From assembly GCA_002385805.1 (NCBI GenBank), contig DGEF01000054.1, positions 1-7,000 of the forward strand: DNA of 7,000 nt, written 5' to 3'. A program made the position numbers and the translations under genes. Source of the DNA: Peptococcaceae bacterium UBA3933. GTDB taxonomy: Bacteria > Bacillota > Peptococcia > Peptococcales > BICA1-8. Shown one piece after another: positions 5,270 through 7,000 of this stretch (within the stretch, counting starts at the first letter, position 1; the number at the start of each line of letters is the position of its first letter). Under the pieces are notes generated by a model that saw only the letters and a list, made by a program, of their open reading frames with translations, ran no database searches and was not told the DNA's origin.

Positions 5270-7000
5270 GTGTTCAAATTGGCGATAAATGTTTTTATGT
5301 TAGCCGACCTGGTGTTGGGTGTGCTGGCCTTTTATGGCGCGTATTTTCTGCGCTTTGAAGGCAACATCCCGGTGCAGATTTTGAGCAGTTTCACCAGTCT
5401 GTGGCTCTGCTACATAGTGGTTAAGGTGGGTGTGCTGCGCCTGGGGGGGCTTTACAACAGAATATGGAAGTTTGCAGGAGCGCGGGATTTACTCTTCCTG
5501 GTGGGGGCGCTTTTTATCACCAGCTTGGTGATGATTGCGGTAAGTTACTTTTGGCGGATTGCCGTGCCCCGCAGTGTTTTTATTTTAACCTTCCTTCTGG
5601 ATGTTTTTTTCTCGGGAGGAGTGCGGCTCATTCCCAAGATATATCACGAGCGGGGAGCGAGGCTTTTCAATATTTCTAATGGGCGGCGGGTTCTGATTAT
5701 TGGTGCAGGTGATGCCGGCTTTTTGGTGGTCAAGGAAATGCTGCGGCAGGAGAATTCAAAGTTGGTTCCCGTCGGCTTTTTAGATGATAATCAGCAGAAA
5801 CAGAAAATGAAAATCTTAGGGCTCCCTGTTTTAGGTGACCACCGGGATTTGCCCCGGGTGGTCAAAAAATATGATATCCAGGAAGTCGTAATTGCCATGC
5901 CTTCGGCTTCCGGACAGGTCATCCGGGAAATTGTGGAGAGTTGCCGGAAAGTCAAGGTACCGGTGCGGACTTTGCCCCGGATGTACGATCTGATTAACGG
6001 GGAGATCACCGTTGATCTGATCCGGGAGGTCAAACTGGAGGACTTGCTGGGGCGCGAGCCGGTGCAACTGGACATGAAAACCATCAAGGCTTCGATCCGG
6101 AATAAAAGAGTTCTGGTCACCGGAGCGGGCGGTTCGATCGGTTCCGAACTGTGCCGTCAGATTTGCCGTTTTGCCCCGTCGGAATTAGTTCTGTTAGGGC
6201 ACGATGAAAACCCGCTTTTTGAAATTGAAATGGAATTAAAGGAAAGGTTCCCGGAAGCAAAATTGAAAACCGTGCTCGCCGATGTCAAAGATGGGGAGAG
6301 GATCGAGGGTGTCTTTAAGAAGGTAAAACCCCATCTGGTTTTCCACGCGGCGGCTCATAAACATGTTCCTTTGATGGAGGACAATCCGGTGGAAGCCTTT
6401 AAGAATAATGTGCTGGGTACCAAGAATGTGGCCGCTGCCGCGGACAAAGTGCGGGTGGGCACCTTTGTATTGATTTCCACCGACAAGGCGGTCAATCCCA
6501 GCAGTGTAATGGGCGCGACCAAACGCATCGCCGAGATTATGATCCAGCACTATAATGAAATAAGCGATACGAAGTTTGTAGCCGTGCGTTTTGGCAATGT
6601 CTTAGGCAGCAGGGGTAGTGTAGTACCCATCTTCCAGGAGCAGATCCGTAAAGGGGGACCGGTGACGGTAACCGATCCGGAGATGCGGCGGTTTTTCATG
6701 ACCATTCCGGAAGCGGCCCAGTTGGTTTTACAGGCCGGCGGGATGGCCAGGGGAGGGGAAATTTTCATCCTTGATATGGGTGAACCGGTGAAGATTGTGG
6801 ATATGGCCAGGGAGTTGATCCGGCTTTCGGGCTTTGAGCCGGATCGGGATATTGCCATTGAATATACCGGCATTCGTCCCGGCGAAAAACTGTATGAAGA
6901 GCTTTTAACGGAGCAAGAGGGTGTTACGGCTACGAAGCACCAGCGGATTTTTACCGCCCAGAAGCAGGAGTTTAATTATGAGGAGTTGGAAAAGCTGTTT
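5270..7000 (+). CDS. Membrane-anchored UDP-N-acetylhexosamine 4,6-dehydratase, PglF/CapD type (3' partial)
   Basis: Open frame of 577 codons to the window end with no stop; family members are about 600-650 residues, so only the C-terminal tail is missing. Four hydrophobic segments (about residues 4-26, 35-56, 73-95, 99-120) anchor it in the membrane. A first Rossmann domain starts at VLIIGAGDAG (141-150). The catalytic short-chain dehydrogenase domain starts at about 279 with the NAD-binding TGAGGSIGSE (284-293), then HAAAHKHVPLME (359-370) and STDKAVNPSSVMGATKR (403-419). Thr404, Asp405, Lys406, Met414 and Lys418 match the PglF layout in which Met replaces the usual catalytic Tyr. RFGNVLGSRGS (440-450) and RPGEKLYEEL (536-545) follow. 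The family converts UDP-GlcNAc to its 4-keto-6-deoxy derivative, the substrate class of aminotransferases like the one at the left edge. The upstream in-frame stop at 5249 rules out a start before 5252. CGG arginine codons and high GC set it apart from the left-hand genes. Confidence 0.92.
   Translation, partial: MFKLAINVFMLADLVLGVLAFYGAYFLRFEGNIPVQILSSFTSLWLCYIVVKVGVLRLGGLYNRIWKFAGARDLLFLVGALFITSLVMIAVSYFWRIAVPRSVFILTFLLDVFFSGGVRLIPKIYHERGARLFNISNGRRVLIIGAGDAGFLVVKEMLRQENSKLVPVGFLDDNQQKQKMKILGLPVLGDHRDLPRVVKKYDIQEVVIAMPSASGQVIREIVESCRKVKVPVRTLPRMYDLINGEITVDLIREVKLEDLLGREPVQLDMKTIKASIRNKRVLVTGAGGSIGSELCRQICRFAPSELVLLGHDENPLFEIEMELKERFPEAKLKTVLADVKDGERIEGVFKKVKPHLVFHAAAHKHVPLMEDNPVEAFKNNVLGTKNVAAAADKVRVGTFVLISTDKAVNPSSVMGATKRIAEIMIQHYNEISDTKFVAVRFGNVLGSRGSVVPIFQEQIRKGGPVTVTDPEMRRFFMTIPEAAQLVLQAGGMARGGEIFILDMGEPVKIVDMARELIRLSGFEPDRDIAIEYTGIRPGEKLYEELLTEQEGVTATKHQRIFTAQKQEFNYEELEKLF
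5837..5863 (+). repeat. Inverted repeat inside the dehydratase gene
   Basis: GACCACC at 5837-5843 pairs perfectly with GGTGGTC at 5857-5863. GGG at 5844-5846 can pair with CCC at 5853-5855 across a single bulged G, leaving a six-base loop. This makes a GC-rich hairpin of about 10 pairs. It lies in the coding region between the first Rossmann domain's strands. It is followed on the + strand by an A run, not a T run, so it is not an intrinsic terminator on that strand. It may be chance in GC-rich codons. Confidence 0.35.

Noticed and set aside
5265..5288. TTG start at 5265 close to AAGGAG
   Set aside because: The spacing is good, but the frame meets a TAA after seven codons and is not the dehydratase frame. 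A tiny leader peptide is possible but unsupported.
5464..5679. Plus-strand 71-codon frame inside the dehydratase region
   Set aside because: It is in another frame within the transmembrane part of the dehydratase, and the dehydratase frame is unbroken across it, so this is a shadow frame.
5791..6873. Several minus-strand open frames of about 78-109 codons
   Set aside because: They lie opposite the dehydratase frame, which shows clear family motifs throughout. GC-rich coding DNA often leaves long antisense frames, and none has a recognisable domain or ribosome site.
5270..7000. Missing catalytic tyrosine in the dehydrogenase active site as a sign of inactivity
   Set aside because: Methionine at this position with Thr, Asp and Lys nearby is the known arrangement of PglF-type membrane dehydratases, so the enzyme is expected to be active.
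1..7000. CRISPR arrays, tRNA or rRNA genes, insertion sequences, toxin-antitoxin or defence genes
   Set aside because: No direct-repeat array, transposase motif, terminal inverted repeats or RNA gene signature was seen when reading the gaps and frames; nearly all of the window is explained by glycan genes.

Overview
The window is a stretch of a surface-polysaccharide (exopolysaccharide, capsule or cell-wall glycan) biosynthesis locus. All genes read on the + strand. The host looks like a low-to-mid-GC Firmicute, most likely of class Clostridia. The reasons are strong GGAGG-type ribosome sites, TTG and GTG starts placed just downstream of them, very tight gene packing, and a MurJ-family protein of a type I associate with clostridial glycan clusters. 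The genus cannot be fixed from the sequence alone.

Layout: (1) positions 1-197 hold the last 64 codons of a PLP-dependent nucleotide-sugar aminotransferase resembling the LegC/DegT family. (2) A family-4-type glycosyltransferase (208-1332) starts at TTG. (3) A second, shorter and divergent glycosyltransferase (1337-2254) follows only 4 bases later, also at TTG. (4) A 161-base gap carries tiny overlapping reading frames, one of which looks like the stub of a lost gene. (5) A complete MurJ/MviN-family lipid-linked glycan flippase spans 2416-3945. (6) A third glycosyltransferase of family 4 spans 4034-5185. (7) A short gap with an extended -10 promoter candidate precedes a large membrane-anchored UDP-N-acetylhexosamine 4,6-dehydratase of the PglF/CapD type. 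It starts at about 5270 and is open to the end of the window (577 codons seen, C-terminus missing).

How the parts fit: the dehydratase would make a UDP-4-keto-6-deoxy-hexosamine. The aminotransferase at the left edge belongs to a family that aminates such 4-keto sugars. The three glycosyltransferases would build a repeat unit on a lipid carrier, and the MurJ-like protein would flip the carrier-linked product across the membrane. The final polymer and the individual sugar specificities cannot be read from the sequence. No polymerase, priming glycosyltransferase or chain-length regulator is visible here.

Base composition changes across the window. Hand-counted 60-base lines in the first 3.9 kb give about 25-30% GC, the third glycosyltransferase is mixed (about 37-57%), and the dehydratase gives about 45-60%. 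This suggests an imported AT-rich, strain-specific cassette next to a more host-like conserved gene. I found no RNA genes, CRISPR arrays, insertion sequences or clear + strand terminators. I do not see a new biological system; the curiosities are the gene stub, the composition boundary and a terminator-like hairpin on the minus strand.
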